Part shown: positions 34,728-43,199 of the stretch, piece after piece
Position numbering within the stretch: the first letter of the stretch is position 1
Layout of the letters: the number at the start of each line of letters is the position of its first letter
From: a virus
Virus record (IMG/VR): IMGVR_UViG_3300029915_000058
Coordinates: 1 to 44,084 of that record
Reading direction: 5' to 3' (one strand)
Length of the DNA: 44,084 bases
Position numbers and translations under genes: made by a program
The notes under the pieces: model-generated
Databases searched by the model: none
What the model was told of the DNA's origin: nothing
The model's input: only the letters and a program-made list of their open reading frames with translations

Positions 34728-36008
34728 ATGACTAACGAGGAATTTATAGTAAAAGCCACCAAAAAGCATGGTAACAAATATGACTACTCACAGGTGAATT
34801 ATACTGGACCGGATGGCAAGGTTGTTGTAATATGTTCAAAGCACGGACCCTTTTCACAGAGAGCAGCAGGTCATCTATTTGGATATGGATGCAAAAAATG
34901 TCAGAGGCGACGCACCAAAACAACTCAGCAATTCATTGAAGAAGCCGTTGCTCTTAATGGTGACCTCTATGACTATTCAAAAGTTGATTACAAACGCGGT
35001 AATATTTTAGTTACCATTATCTGCCCGGTTCACAAAGAATTTCTTCAAACACCAAATGCTCATATAGCTGGTTACAAATGTAGTAGATGTTTCTTTGACA
35101 GTGAAAGATGTACAACTGAAGAATTCCTTGAAAAGGCAAAAGAAAAATTTGGGGATCGTTATGATTATTCGAAAGTGGTTGTTCATTTACAAGATGAAGT
35201 GACAATTATTTGTAAAGTTCATGGACCATTTACTCAAATTCCGCGTGTGCATTTGAACAGCAAATACGGTTGCCGTGATTGTGGGATTGACGCCACTTCA
35301 GTATCTTTTGAAGAATTTCTTAAAAAAGCAAATGAGAAATTTGGCAATAGATATGATTACTCGCACGCAAAGTTCAAACGTATGAGGACAAAAATCACAA
35401 TCATCTGTCCTATTCACAAAGAATTTTTTCAAACTCCCTCCCGGCATTTGAACAGTAATGGCTGTGATCGTTGTGGTCGAGTAACCAATACTGAAGATTT
35501 CATCATTAAGGCAAATGAAATTCACAACAATCTCTACTCATACACAAAGACAATTTACGTGGCGGCTTTAAAAGAGGTAATCGTCACCTGTTCCAAACAT
35601 GGGGATTTCTCCCAAAGAGCATCTTACCATCTTTCGGGTAATGGTTGTCAAAAATGTCAAACTTCAAAAGGAGAAATAACTATTGACAATTATCTAAAAG
35701 ACTTTCACCCAAAAGTGGTCGTTAAATCACAGGGAACTATTCCCGGTTGCAAATTCAAAAAACATCTCACCTTTGACTTTGTTCTTTTTAAAGATGACAA
35801 AATTATCGGCACCATTGAGTTCAATGGTATACAACATTACCAGCCAGTCAAACATTTTGGCGGAATGAAGGGGCTAACGATGAGAACCATTCGGGATAAA
35901 GTGAAACAAGATTTTTGTGAGAATAATGAAATCCCTTTGCTGATAATTAAGTATGACCAAAACAATATTGACGAATTGGTTGGTTCATTCCTAAATACAA
36001 TTATATGA
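34728..36008 (+). CDS. Zinc-ribbon-repeat PD-(D/E)XK (Vsr-like) endonuclease, likely homing type
   Basis: 426 aa from ATG 34728, with TAGGAG about 7 bases upstream; a TTG two codons earlier is less likely. Five repeats of about 60 residues fill 1-300. Each has F...A...G..YDYS.V.Y, then V.I.C..HG.F.Q....HL, then GC..C; that is a pair of Cys/His clusters consistent with a zinc ribbon that reads DNA. The C-terminus (about 310-426) has LTFDFVLFKDD, IGTIEFNGIQHYQP, FGG, then RDKVKQDFCENNEIPLLII, the Vsr-like/EDxHD endonuclease pattern. Such proteins cut DNA and spread as free-standing homing genes. It sits between neck and ADP-ribosyltransferase genes; its last codons overlap the next start as ATGA. 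A partial relative lies at the right edge. Confidence 0.8.
   Translation: MTNEEFIVKATKKHGNKYDYSQVNYTGPDGKVVVICSKHGPFSQRAAGHLFGYGCKKCQRRRTKTTQQFIEEAVALNGDLYDYSKVDYKRGNILVTIICPVHKEFLQTPNAHIAGYKCSRCFFDSERCTTEEFLEKAKEKFGDRYDYSKVVVHLQDEVTIICKVHGPFTQIPRVHLNSKYGCRDCGIDATSVSFEEFLKKANEKFGNRYDYSHAKFKRMRTKITIICPIHKEFFQTPSRHLNSNGCDRCGRVTNTEDFIIKANEIHNNLYSYTKTIYVAALKEVIVTCSKHGDFSQRASYHLSGNGCQKCQTSKGEITIDNYLKDFHPKVVVKSQGTIPGCKFKKHLTFDFVLFKDDKIIGTIEFNGIQHYQPVKHFGGMKGLTMRTIRDKVKQDFCENNEIPLLIIKYDQNNIDELVGSFLNTII
35991..35998 (+). promoter_or_regulatory. Possible late promoter box CTAAATAC before the ADP-ribosyltransferase-like gene
   Basis: CTAAATAC lies inside the last codons of the endonuclease (Leu-Asn-Thr). 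Predicted +1 is 36003, two bases before the ATG at 36005. It may be chance because it is coding, but spacing resembles the leaderless set. Confidence 0.4.
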
Positions 36009-36730
36009 AAATTAACGAAGTTGTGAAATCTAACGTTATCGAGTCTTCCCGTTTCAAGAATTGGTTCAAAAATTCTAAAGTGGTTGACGAAAATGGATTG
36101 CCATTGGTTGTATATCATGGAACGGTGAATGGAGGATTTAACGAATTCGAATTTCCAATAGTATTTTCGCCGATGATGTCAAAACAAGGTCCGGGATTCT
36201 ACTTCACCGACAAAAAGAATGCTTCTCAATATATGAAGAAAACTGACGGTCATTCGCAAATTACAAAGAAACAATTATTCGCAGTGTATCTCAGTATTCA
36301 AAATCCACTTGAACTTTCCTCCAATAGCCATAAAATTACCAAAGACCAGTTCCATGATATAATTGCACAAGGAAACAGAGAATGGTTCTTCACTAATTGG
36401 ATACCATTTGAACTCTCAAATAGTGAATATTCAAGAGAAGAGTTAGAAAAAATGAATAGAAATGATTTGCTGAATATGTACAGCGAATATATATTTAAAC
36501 ATAGTAAAATGTATGGTGATGAACATCTTCTTTCCGAGATGGTTCGTGCTTTTTCTGGAGGACAAATCATCACTGCAATGAAAAAGGTGCTTCATAATGA
36601 TGGTGTAATCTTTTCAGATTATCATGGAAAAATATATGTTGCATGGAGTACGAATCAAATTAAATCGGCGATTGAAAATAATGGCAATTTTTCTCCAGAT
36701 AGCAGAAAAATAACAGAGAGTGAAATATGA
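36005..36730 (+). CDS. ADP-ribosyltransferase-like protein with putative prohead-protease leader (241 aa)
   Basis: It carries the ART pattern seen in phage polyvalent proteins: FKNWFKNSKVVDENGLPLVV followed by YHGT (His38), GFYFTD (Tyr66 region), a conserved-looking YLSIQNPLEL, then HNDGVIF and YVAWSTNQIKSAIENNG (Gln in the third motif) near residues 196-225. ARTs transfer ADP-ribose from NAD+ to host proteins; T4 uses Alt, ModA and ModB to alter host RNA polymerase. The N-terminus MKINEVVKSN contains INE, matching the (L/I)xE site of T4-type prohead protease, and recurs in the next gene. A packaged, Alt-like role is thus possible. No Shine-Dalgarno sequence is visible; ATG overlaps the endonuclease stop. 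Confidence 0.75.
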   Translation: MKINEVVKSNVIESSRFKNWFKNSKVVDENGLPLVVYHGTVNGGFNEFEFPIVFSPMMSKQGPGFYFTDKKNASQYMKKTDGHSQITKKQLFAVYLSIQNPLELSSNSHKITKDQFHDIIAQGNREWFFTNWIPFELSNSEYSREELEKMNRNDLLNMYSEYIFKHSKMYGDEHLLSEMVRAFSGGQIITAMKKVLHNDGVIFSDYHGKIYVAWSTNQIKSAIENNGNFSPDSRKITESEI

Positions 36731-37317
36731 AAATTAATGAAGTTCTATCCAAAAACATTCTTATTGTTGATGTTCAGCCAGCCTATGATCATCATTGCAA
36801 ACATATCGTTTCCAAAGTATGCAAACTGTTAAATGAAAATTCAGGAAGATCGGTTGTTCTTTACAATTCTCACGATTATTCTCAGGACCATAAAGGTGAT
36901 GTAATTGAGTATTATCTGGAACACGGTCTTGAACCAAATTTAGTTGATGATGGATCAATTCATTTTGTTCCAAAGGAATATGGCTTTCTAAGACCTTGGA
37001 TGGATCTTGGAATATCCGATGAATTGATTGTGAAGGTTCTTAGACTGATGGTTCAAGAAAGAGTAAATGATTCAAGACAACTTGATCTTGAAGATCTTCT
37101 TGACGACGATGACATAGAGGAATTGAATTCCAATGGAAAATACTGGAGAGATGAACCATTGTATTTACCGGAGTTCATTGAAATCGCGCAGTTGAGACAA
37201 TTTGCTCCATTTTTGATGGCTGGTGGTGGAAGATACGAATGTCTAAAAGAAGTAGAATTAATTTGCGAAGCATTCGATATCAAATACGAGTTAATAACAT
37301 CTCTCATCTATGGTTGA
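36727..37317 (+). CDS. Unassigned protein, weak isochorismatase-like N-terminus (196 aa)
   Basis: Not firmly recognised. MKINEVLSKN matches the preceding gene's N-terminus in MKINEV. ILIVDVQPAYDHHCKHIVSK plus VVLYNSHD looks like the first strands of an isochorismatase-type fold, where the Asp in DVQ is catalytic. The end (FLMAGGGRYECLKEVELICEAF, then IKYELITSLIYG) would put a Cys near the expected place. The middle is highly acidic (LEDLLDDDDIEEL). No third catalytic residue can be fixed. It overlaps the ART-like gene as ATGA, so the two are probably co-translated. The role is unknown; cargo shared with the ART is an inference from the common leader. Confidence 0.6.
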   Translation: MKINEVLSKNILIVDVQPAYDHHCKHIVSKVCKLLNENSGRSVVLYNSHDYSQDHKGDVIEYYLEHGLEPNLVDDGSIHFVPKEYGFLRPWMDLGISDELIVKVLRLMVQERVNDSRQLDLEDLLDDDDIEELNSNGKYWRDEPLYLPEFIEIAQLRQFAPFLMAGGGRYECLKEVELICEAFDIKYELITSLIYG

Positions 37318-37342
37318 TTTTTATTTTTTCCATGGTTAAAAT
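37314..37342 (+). promoter_or_regulatory. Sigma70-type promoter for dNMP kinase
   Basis: TTGATT, a 17-base spacer, then TAAAAT. The -35 begins inside the stop of the 196-aa gene. Predicted +1 is near 37349, at the AGGAG of the kinase, so the leader is very short. Confidence 0.7.
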
Positions 37343-37360
37343 ACTAATAGGAGTAATAAT

Positions 37361-37993
37361 ATGATTATTGGTCTTTTAGGAAATATCGGAAGTGGAAAAG
37401 GATTTGCCTCGGATTACATTCAAGAAAAATATGGATTTACCCATTTATCATTTGCAGAAAGTCTAAAAAAAGCAATTTCAAATATATTTGGATGGGAATA
37501 TGAACTTTTGAAAGGGTCAACTAAAGAATCTAGAGAATGGCGGGAAGTGGTTGATGTTTGGTGGTCAAATAGACTTGGAATACCAAATCTCACTCCTCGA
37601 AAAGTATTGCAATTGTGGGGTACAGAGGTCTGTCGTAACCACTTCCATCAAGATATCTGGATCGCTTCGTTAGAGAGGAAGCTAAATCGATTTAGCGATG
37701 AGAATATAATCATTGATGATTGTCGTTTTACCAATGAAATTACGGCCCTTCGAAATTCAAACGCAAAATTGATTCAGATTCGAAGAGGATCATTGCCAGA
37801 GTGGTATGATACTGCAAAAAGAGAATTGGAACATTTGAATGAAACAGGTGAAATGCGTATTAAATATCCAAATATTCATATTTCTGAATGGGGTTGGATT
37901 TTAGAAGATTTCGATCACACAATACATAATGACTCAAGCAAAGAAGATTTTGAAAAAGCCATCGACAAAATAATTCGAGTTTCACTTATCTAG
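37361..37993 (+). CDS. 1: Deoxynucleoside monophosphate kinase, T4 gp1-like
   Basis: 210 aa. P-loop GNIGSGKG at 7-14, then YGFTHLSFAESLKKAISNIF, a WWSNRLG..NLTPRKVLQLWG segment, and IIIDDCRFTNEITALR. This combination is characteristic of T4 gp1, which phosphorylates dTMP, dGMP and modified dCMP to supply phage DNA synthesis. T4 gp1 is 241 aa. AGGAG is 7 bases before the ATG, and a sigma70-type promoter lies just upstream. It is placed between accessory genes and tail sheath, away from other nucleotide genes. Confidence 0.9.
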   Translation: MIIGLLGNIGSGKGFASDYIQEKYGFTHLSFAESLKKAISNIFGWEYELLKGSTKESREWREVVDVWWSNRLGIPNLTPRKVLQLWGTEVCRNHFHQDIWIASLERKLNRFSDENIIIDDCRFTNEITALRNSNAKLIQIRRGSLPEWYDTAKRELEHLNETGEMRIKYPNIHISEWGWILEDFDHTIHNDSSKEDFEKAIDKIIRVSLI

Positions 37994-38013
37994 CCATTTT
38001 CGACCCTATTGAT

Positions 38014-38021
38014 CTAAATAC
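38014..38021 (+). promoter_or_regulatory. Late promoter box CTAAATAC for tail sheath
   Basis: CTAAATAC, predicted +1 at 38026, leader of about 25 nt containing AATAGGAGA. It is one of three late units here with a longer leader. Confidence 0.8.
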
Positions 38022-38050
38022 TTATAGACTACTCAATAGGAGAACTATCA

Positions 38051-41000
38051 ATGGCAAATATGCTTTCACCCGGAGTTACATTACCTCTTACAGATAATAC
38101 CGCAGTATCATCTGGTTCTGGTGCAACTACTCCTCTTATTATTCTTGCAACTGCACAGGATAAACTTAATACCAGCAATGTAGTTGCACAATATACAACT
38201 TCAGCAAATGCAGGTCAACTTATTCTTGAAACTTCCCAACGTTCTCTTCTCAACGATTTTGGTAAACCAAGCTATGATATTGTTGAAGGAACTGCGGTTT
38301 TCAATTCTGAACAAAACGAACATGGATTAATGGTTTGTTATGAAGCTCTTTCTGTGGCAGATTCTTGTTATGTTATGAGAGCAAATATTGATCTTGGAGA
38401 GTTGAGTGGATCTCTCACTATTCCCTCGAACAATCCTGCAAATAATACAGTTTGGTTGGATACTGCAACTTCTTCATTTGGTCTTTTAAAATGGGATGCA
38501 GTCAATCAGGATTTTGTAACTATTTCAACAACCAATAATTCTGGTAATGCAAAGCTTTGGATTGCAGCAAATGTTTCACAGACCGATGGTACAACTAGTG
38601 GAACGTATGGTGCAAATTGGAAGCCAGCCACTTCATTTGGAAAGCCCGGTGATTATTGTGTTGTTACTGTCAATTCAAATGATCCAATTTGGTATATGTC
38701 CACTGCTGGAACTTGGGTTCAGCTTGGTTCAGCTTCTTGGCAGTCTTCTGTTCCTGCTGTAACAAGCAACGTGACTATTACTGGAACTGTTTCTGGTAAT
38801 CTTTCATTGAATGGCTCAAACGTTGTTCTTGTAAATGCCAATCTTACAACCATTGTTGCCGATGTAAATGCGGCTGCAATTACTGGTGTTGGTGCATTTG
38901 CTTCTGGCAATCGTCTTTGCTTAACTGCAAATAGTTCAGCAACAAATAGTGCAATTCTTGTTGGAAATACTTCAACTGCTCCAGTTGGTATTCCTGCTGC
39001 AACGTATTATGCTCCAGCTTATACAACCTCATTATTTACAAATGCCCCATCTTGGCTTTCAACTGATGCATATCCTGCTCCATCTGGATCTGTTTGGATG
39101 AATATGAGCAACGAAAACAATGGTGCAAATATTGTTGTTGAAGTTTATAATTCAACTTCCGATACTTGGAATGTTAGCCCAGTAACAGTTGCTGCAAATG
39201 ATGCCATGGCAAATTATTTAATGGATGCGGTGGGCGGTGGTATTAATATTCCTGCTGGTTCTTTCTATTATGATACAGGTGCATTCAATTCAAATGCTTC
39301 TGGCATTCTTTATACTCGTGTTAGTGGACCTACAATTATTGTTGGAGCAAGTTCATCTCCAATTTTATCAAGTGCGACAACATATAATTGTAATATCAAT
39401 ACTACTGTAGCAGCAAGTTCGACCTTCAGTGGAAATGTTGAAATTAGTTTCACTGGACCAGTTGCAAATTTGATTAGTGCATTCAATTCTGCAAATCTCT
39501 CAGGTATTCAAGCAAGTTTGAATACAAATGGTCAAGTAGTAATTGAACATACCGAAGGTGGAACTTTCTATCTATATGATGGTGTTTCGACTCCACTGAA
39601 TACCATTGGTATGAATCTTTCTACTATTTACAATAAGGTCAGTAATTGGATTGCACCAGCATATGTTGAAGGAGTTTCAACACCAACTGCCGATCCAAAT
39701 AACGGTACCATTTGGTATTACAATGATCCAACTGCCATCGATATTCTTATCAACACTGGATCAGCTTGGGCTAGTTATGCCACAGTAACCGATGCTCGCG
39801 GCTATAATCTTGCAAATACTTCATCTAACGGCGTTCTAGTTAGTGCTTCTGCCCCGACAACGCAAAGTGATGGAACTGCTCTAGTTCCGGGTGATCTTTG
39901 GTTCAATACTTCAGACATGAGTCAGATTCCAAATCTGTATCGTTTCAATTCCAGCAATACTTGGAGTCAAATTAACAATGAAGATCATACTTCCAGAGAT
40001 GGAATTGTCTTTGCAGATGCTCGTTGGTCTGCTTATGGCAATGTTGATCCCGGTGTAAGCACTCTTCCGTCAATTACACAAATGCTAACAGTTACTCCAG
40101 CAATTTTGGATAGCGATGCTCCAAGTTATACTTTGTATCCTCGTGGAACACTGCTATTCAATACTCGTCGTTCAGGCATGAATGTAAAAGAATTTGTGAC
40201 CAATCACTTCACTTCTGGCGAAACATCTGCTTGGGTTTCTCAAAGTGGAAATGACAATAATGGTGTTGCATATCTAGGCGGAAAAGCACAGAGAGCAATG
40301 GTTGTAAAAGCTATGATTTCTGCTATTGATAATTCAGATCAATTGTTAGATGAATATTATGACTTCAATCTACTTAGTGCTCCCGGATATCCAGAACTTA
40401 TTCCAGCATTGGTTGCATTGAATGAAAAACGTAATGAAACATCATTCATCGTTGCAGATGCTCCAATTACTTTGGCTGCTGATCCAACTGCACTTGCTGC
40501 ATGGGCTGGAAATTCTGCCGGTGCCGTAACCGATGGAGTAGATGGTTTGGTTACTAAATATGCATATGCTTCAGTATATTATCCCGCAGGATATACAACT
40601 GACATTGATGGTAATAACATTGTTGTTCCTCCATCATTTATGGCATTACCAACAATCATTCAAAATGATACTATAAGTTATCCTTGGTTCGCACCAGCAG
40701 GTTCTACCAGAGGATCAGTTTCCGATGTTTCTTCAATTGGTTATGTTGATGCTCAAAGTGGAGACTTTGTGGTTAATAGTATTTCAAAGTCTTTACGTGA
40801 TGTTTTATATCCTCTCAATGTAAATCCAATCTCAAATATCAAGGGATCTGGTATTGAATTGTATGGTCAGAAAACATTGCTTGGTACTACTTCTGAATTG
40901 AGCCGTATCAATGTTGCTAGATTGGTTATTTACCTTCGTGAACAATTGGATACTATTGGCAAATCATTCATCTTTGAACAAAATGATAGCATTACTCGTC

Positions 41001-41233
41001 ATAATCTCGCTTTCAAAGTTGAAGCATTCTTGGCAAACCTAGTTACACAAAGAGCAATCGGTGATTACTTTGTGGACTGTTCAACTGATCTAAATACTCC
41101 TGCGGTAATTGATTCTAACCAGTTAATTTGTGCTGTTGGAATTGTACCATTGACAAGTGCAGAATTCATTTTTATTCCCGTCACCTTGCTGGCATCTGGT
41201 GCATTAACATCAAATACCACAATTACTAACTAA
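38051..41233 (+). CDS. 18: Tail sheath protein gp18, enlarged
   Basis: 1060 aa compared with 659 in T4. The N-terminus MANMLSPGVTLPLTDNTAVS and the C-terminal third (GVAYLGGKAQRAMVVKAMIS, ALVALNEKRNETSFIVADAP, RDVLYPLNVNPISNIKGSGI, YGQKTLLGTTSELSRINVAR, FIFEQNDSITRH) are the conserved sheath core that polymerises around the tube and contracts. The extra middle holds about five copies of a GxxWxN ... W module at residues about 132, 198, 345, 550 and 612, e.g. GTIWYYNDPT and GDLWFNTSDM. These probably form a surface decoration. AGGAGA precedes the ATG. The end overlaps the convergent endonuclease by 8 nt. Confidence 0.92.
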   Translation: MANMLSPGVTLPLTDNTAVSSGSGATTPLIILATAQDKLNTSNVVAQYTTSANAGQLILETSQRSLLNDFGKPSYDIVEGTAVFNSEQNEHGLMVCYEALSVADSCYVMRANIDLGELSGSLTIPSNNPANNTVWLDTATSSFGLLKWDAVNQDFVTISTTNNSGNAKLWIAANVSQTDGTTSGTYGANWKPATSFGKPGDYCVVTVNSNDPIWYMSTAGTWVQLGSASWQSSVPAVTSNVTITGTVSGNLSLNGSNVVLVNANLTTIVADVNAAAITGVGAFASGNRLCLTANSSATNSAILVGNTSTAPVGIPAATYYAPAYTTSLFTNAPSWLSTDAYPAPSGSVWMNMSNENNGANIVVEVYNSTSDTWNVSPVTVAANDAMANYLMDAVGGGINIPAGSFYYDTGAFNSNASGILYTRVSGPTIIVGASSSPILSSATTYNCNINTTVAASSTFSGNVEISFTGPVANLISAFNSANLSGIQASLNTNGQVVIEHTEGGTFYLYDGVSTPLNTIGMNLSTIYNKVSNWIAPAYVEGVSTPTADPNNGTIWYYNDPTAIDILINTGSAWASYATVTDARGYNLANTSSNGVLVSASAPTTQSDGTALVPGDLWFNTSDMSQIPNLYRFNSSNTWSQINNEDHTSRDGIVFADARWSAYGNVDPGVSTLPSITQMLTVTPAILDSDAPSYTLYPRGTLLFNTRRSGMNVKEFVTNHFTSGETSAWVSQSGNDNNGVAYLGGKAQRAMVVKAMISAIDNSDQLLDEYYDFNLLSAPGYPELIPALVALNEKRNETSFIVADAPITLAADPTALAAWAGNSAGAVTDGVDGLVTKYAYASVYYPAGYTTDIDGNNIVVPPSFMALPTIIQNDTISYPWFAPAGSTRGSVSDVSSIGYVDAQSGDFVVNSISKSLRDVLYPLNVNPISNIKGSGIELYGQKTLLGTTSELSRINVARLVIYLREQLDTIGKSFIFEQNDSITRHNLAFKVEAFLANLVTQRAIGDYFVDCSTDLNTPAVIDSNQLICAVGIVPLTSAEFIFIPVTLLASGALTSNTTITN

Positions 41234-43121
41234 TACAAAAAAGGCTAGGGGAAATATTTCTTCTAGCCTTTTCCCACACATCATATCCACAATCCCAAAT
41301 TTTATTCCAATTCAAAATTTTATATAATGAGGATATATCCATTTTCTCCAACTCAACCTCAGAGAATGCTTTTTTGGATAAAATTATATCAATAACTTCA
41401 GACTTATCCACAAAGTCAAAACGTTTTTTAAAATCTGTTATCCAACATTTAGGAGACATTCTAGAAACATTATCGAATTCTAAATACCTAAACAATGATG
41501 GTCGATACCGCCGAATGTCAGCCAGATAAGTCAAAAAGTTTGGGGTATAAATGTCAAGGTAATATTGAATTATGTCACGAAATATTGTATCTACACAATA
41601 CTCTATCTTCCCAACCATAATGTCAATATTACAATTGGAAAATCCAATAACTGCAAAAATTTCTCCACCTATATATGCTGCAATATATTGCTCACTATTA
41701 TTTGGATTTCCGAAACTATTTTCTTCTATGAAAGATTTAACTTCATCGTAAGAGGTTTCTAAAACTATACTTTTTCCAGTAGGAGTAATATTCATACCAA
41801 GATGGCCCTTAATGATATGCTTGCAAATATTATTCGAAGTGATCCATTCATCCTCGAATATATGGATCAAGGTAATTCCTTTTTCTTGACATAACTCACT
41901 TTTGGTTAAATGATAGTTTGAAGATTTTCCTTGTTCTTCACTATGCCAATATAAACCATTGTACTCAATAGCTAATTTGTGGCTGTCAATGTAAATATCC
42001 AACTCTTTATTTTGCAATATCTTCCGATCATTCGCTGTAGAATCGATATTCATCAATTTTAACCAAGCGACAATTGACAATTCTGCTTGGGAGGATCTTC
42101 CACCAATAATCGACAACTCATGTTTTGCATGAGTTCTTGAGATTAACGTTCGGCCAATATCCAATTTAAAAGCCAATCTATCGGCTCCATATTCAGATAG
42201 CAATTCTGAAAATAATTCTTTGTTTTCTAAAATATCTCTTACTTCTTTTGGAATTGATAATGCTGATGTTGAAGCGGTACCATATCTCTCTATCATGACA
42301 GAATTTCTTTTGCTTTTCCAATCGGCACTACCTAGATAAGAAGTAGATCCAAATCTTTCGATCATCGTTTCTTGTATCTTATTTTTCACTTCTACACTTT
42401 GACTTGGATACTCAACTCCATACTTACTAATAACAGTCTTCTTAAATTTCTCTCGAAATTCTGGTAATGATTCAGGATGTTCAACTCCATACTTACTAAG
42501 ATTAGTTGCAAGCCGCTTACAAATAATTTCGGCAATATCATTCATGTGAAATGATATTGTTGCCCTGTCTCGAAATTCTTTCAACTGCATTGGATTGTCA
42601 ACATTATATTTTTCTTGGCACGTTGCAACAGTCTTCTGTCTAGTATTTTCCTTTTCTTCCAAAGACCGATTGTGAAAAGAATCCAAAACCTTTTTCTTAA
42701 CTTCCTCATTTCCCATTGGATTTTTTGACCCATACCTTCTGAGATTTGTTTGACCAATCTTATCCTTGATTTCCGAATTCTGAAATACATTATCAGTTCC
42801 ATATTTTTCACGGCAAGTTTTTCTATATAGTTCTTTAGCCGCTGCTTTAACAAATGGGCAAGTGTATATACATGAAAATTTCCTTTTACTTCGATCCAAT
42901 GATTTCCATAATCCACATTCACAAATAACAGATTGTTCAGGATATCTCGCAGAATATAACTTGATTCTCCAAAGATCCTCGTAAGGTGGATTATTATCCG
43001 TCAATTCCTTTCGGCAAGAATTTTCAATATAATCAGCAAGTCCAGCAATATTCATAATATCTCGTTGCTTATTCTGAGATTTGGAAACAATAATGCCCTC
43101 AAGTATTTCTAAATAATTCAT
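41226..43121 (-). CDS. Large homing-type endonuclease with YG-repeats and PD-(D/E)XK domain (631 aa)
   Basis: Residues about 75-290 hold six or so repeats of the type EKYGxxxPxQxxEFxxK...T, a DNA-binding array found in phage homing-like nucleases. At about 342-420 lies a nuclease domain: SSQAELSIVAWLKL, then ELDIYIDSHKLAIEYNGLYW and a HLTKSELCQEKGITLIHIFE segment, the Vsr-like arrangement. The C-terminus (ending IWDCGYDVWE) is the tail domain that accompanies this class. A Cys cluster (CECG, then C...C) near 68-88 may bind zinc. It is wedged between gp18 and gp19 in opposite direction to gp18, which suggests invasion. The first ATG (43121) has no Shine-Dalgarno sequence; ATG at residue 23 (MNIAGL) is an alternative start. 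Confidence 0.8.
   Translation of the reverse strand: MNYLEILEGIIVSKSQNKQRDIMNIAGLADYIENSCRKELTDNNPPYEDLWRIKLYSARYPEQSVICECGLWKSLDRSKRKFSCIYTCPFVKAAAKELYRKTCREKYGTDNVFQNSEIKDKIGQTNLRRYGSKNPMGNEEVKKKVLDSFHNRSLEEKENTRQKTVATCQEKYNVDNPMQLKEFRDRATISFHMNDIAEIICKRLATNLSKYGVEHPESLPEFREKFKKTVISKYGVEYPSQSVEVKNKIQETMIERFGSTSYLGSADWKSKRNSVMIERYGTASTSALSIPKEVRDILENKELFSELLSEYGADRLAFKLDIGRTLISRTHAKHELSIIGGRSSQAELSIVAWLKLMNIDSTANDRKILQNKELDIYIDSHKLAIEYNGLYWHSEEQGKSSNYHLTKSELCQEKGITLIHIFEDEWITSNNICKHIIKGHLGMNITPTGKSIVLETSYDEVKSFIEENSFGNPNNSEQYIAAYIGGEIFAVIGFSNCNIDIMVGKIEYCVDTIFRDIIQYYLDIYTPNFLTYLADIRRYRPSLFRYLEFDNVSRMSPKCWITDFKKRFDFVDKSEVIDIILSKKAFSEVELEKMDISSLYKILNWNKIWDCGYDVWEKARRNISPSLFCIS
41239..41272. 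terminator. Hairpin shared by gp18 and endonuclease 3' ends
   Basis: 10-bp arms (aaaaggctag / ctagcctttt) around a 14-base loop that contains the small palindrome GAAATATTTC. The minus strand ends in six Ts, the plus strand in four. It lies inside the last codons of the endonuclease. Confidence 0.7.
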
Positions 43122-43126
43122 AAATT

Positions 43127-43155
43127 ATTGTACCAATTTAAAAAATACAAATCAA
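43127..43155 (-). promoter_or_regulatory. Sigma70-type promoter for the large endonuclease
   Basis: TTGATT, a 17-base spacer, then TACAAT on the minus strand. Only 5 bases separate the -10 from the first ATG, so that start would be leaderless. It allows expression independent of the late genes on either side. Confidence 0.65.
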
Positions 43156-43182
43156 TAGGGAGCCAATTATTGGCTCCCTATT
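43154..43182. terminator. Terminator after tail tube gene
   Basis: Perfect 12-bp stem (aatagggagcca / tggctccctatt) with a 5-base loop, 18 bases after the gp19 stop. The T-run is better on the plus strand; on the minus strand a T-rich tract follows a few bases later. Confidence 0.75.
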
Positions 43183-43199
43183 TTAATTATCTTTTAGCA

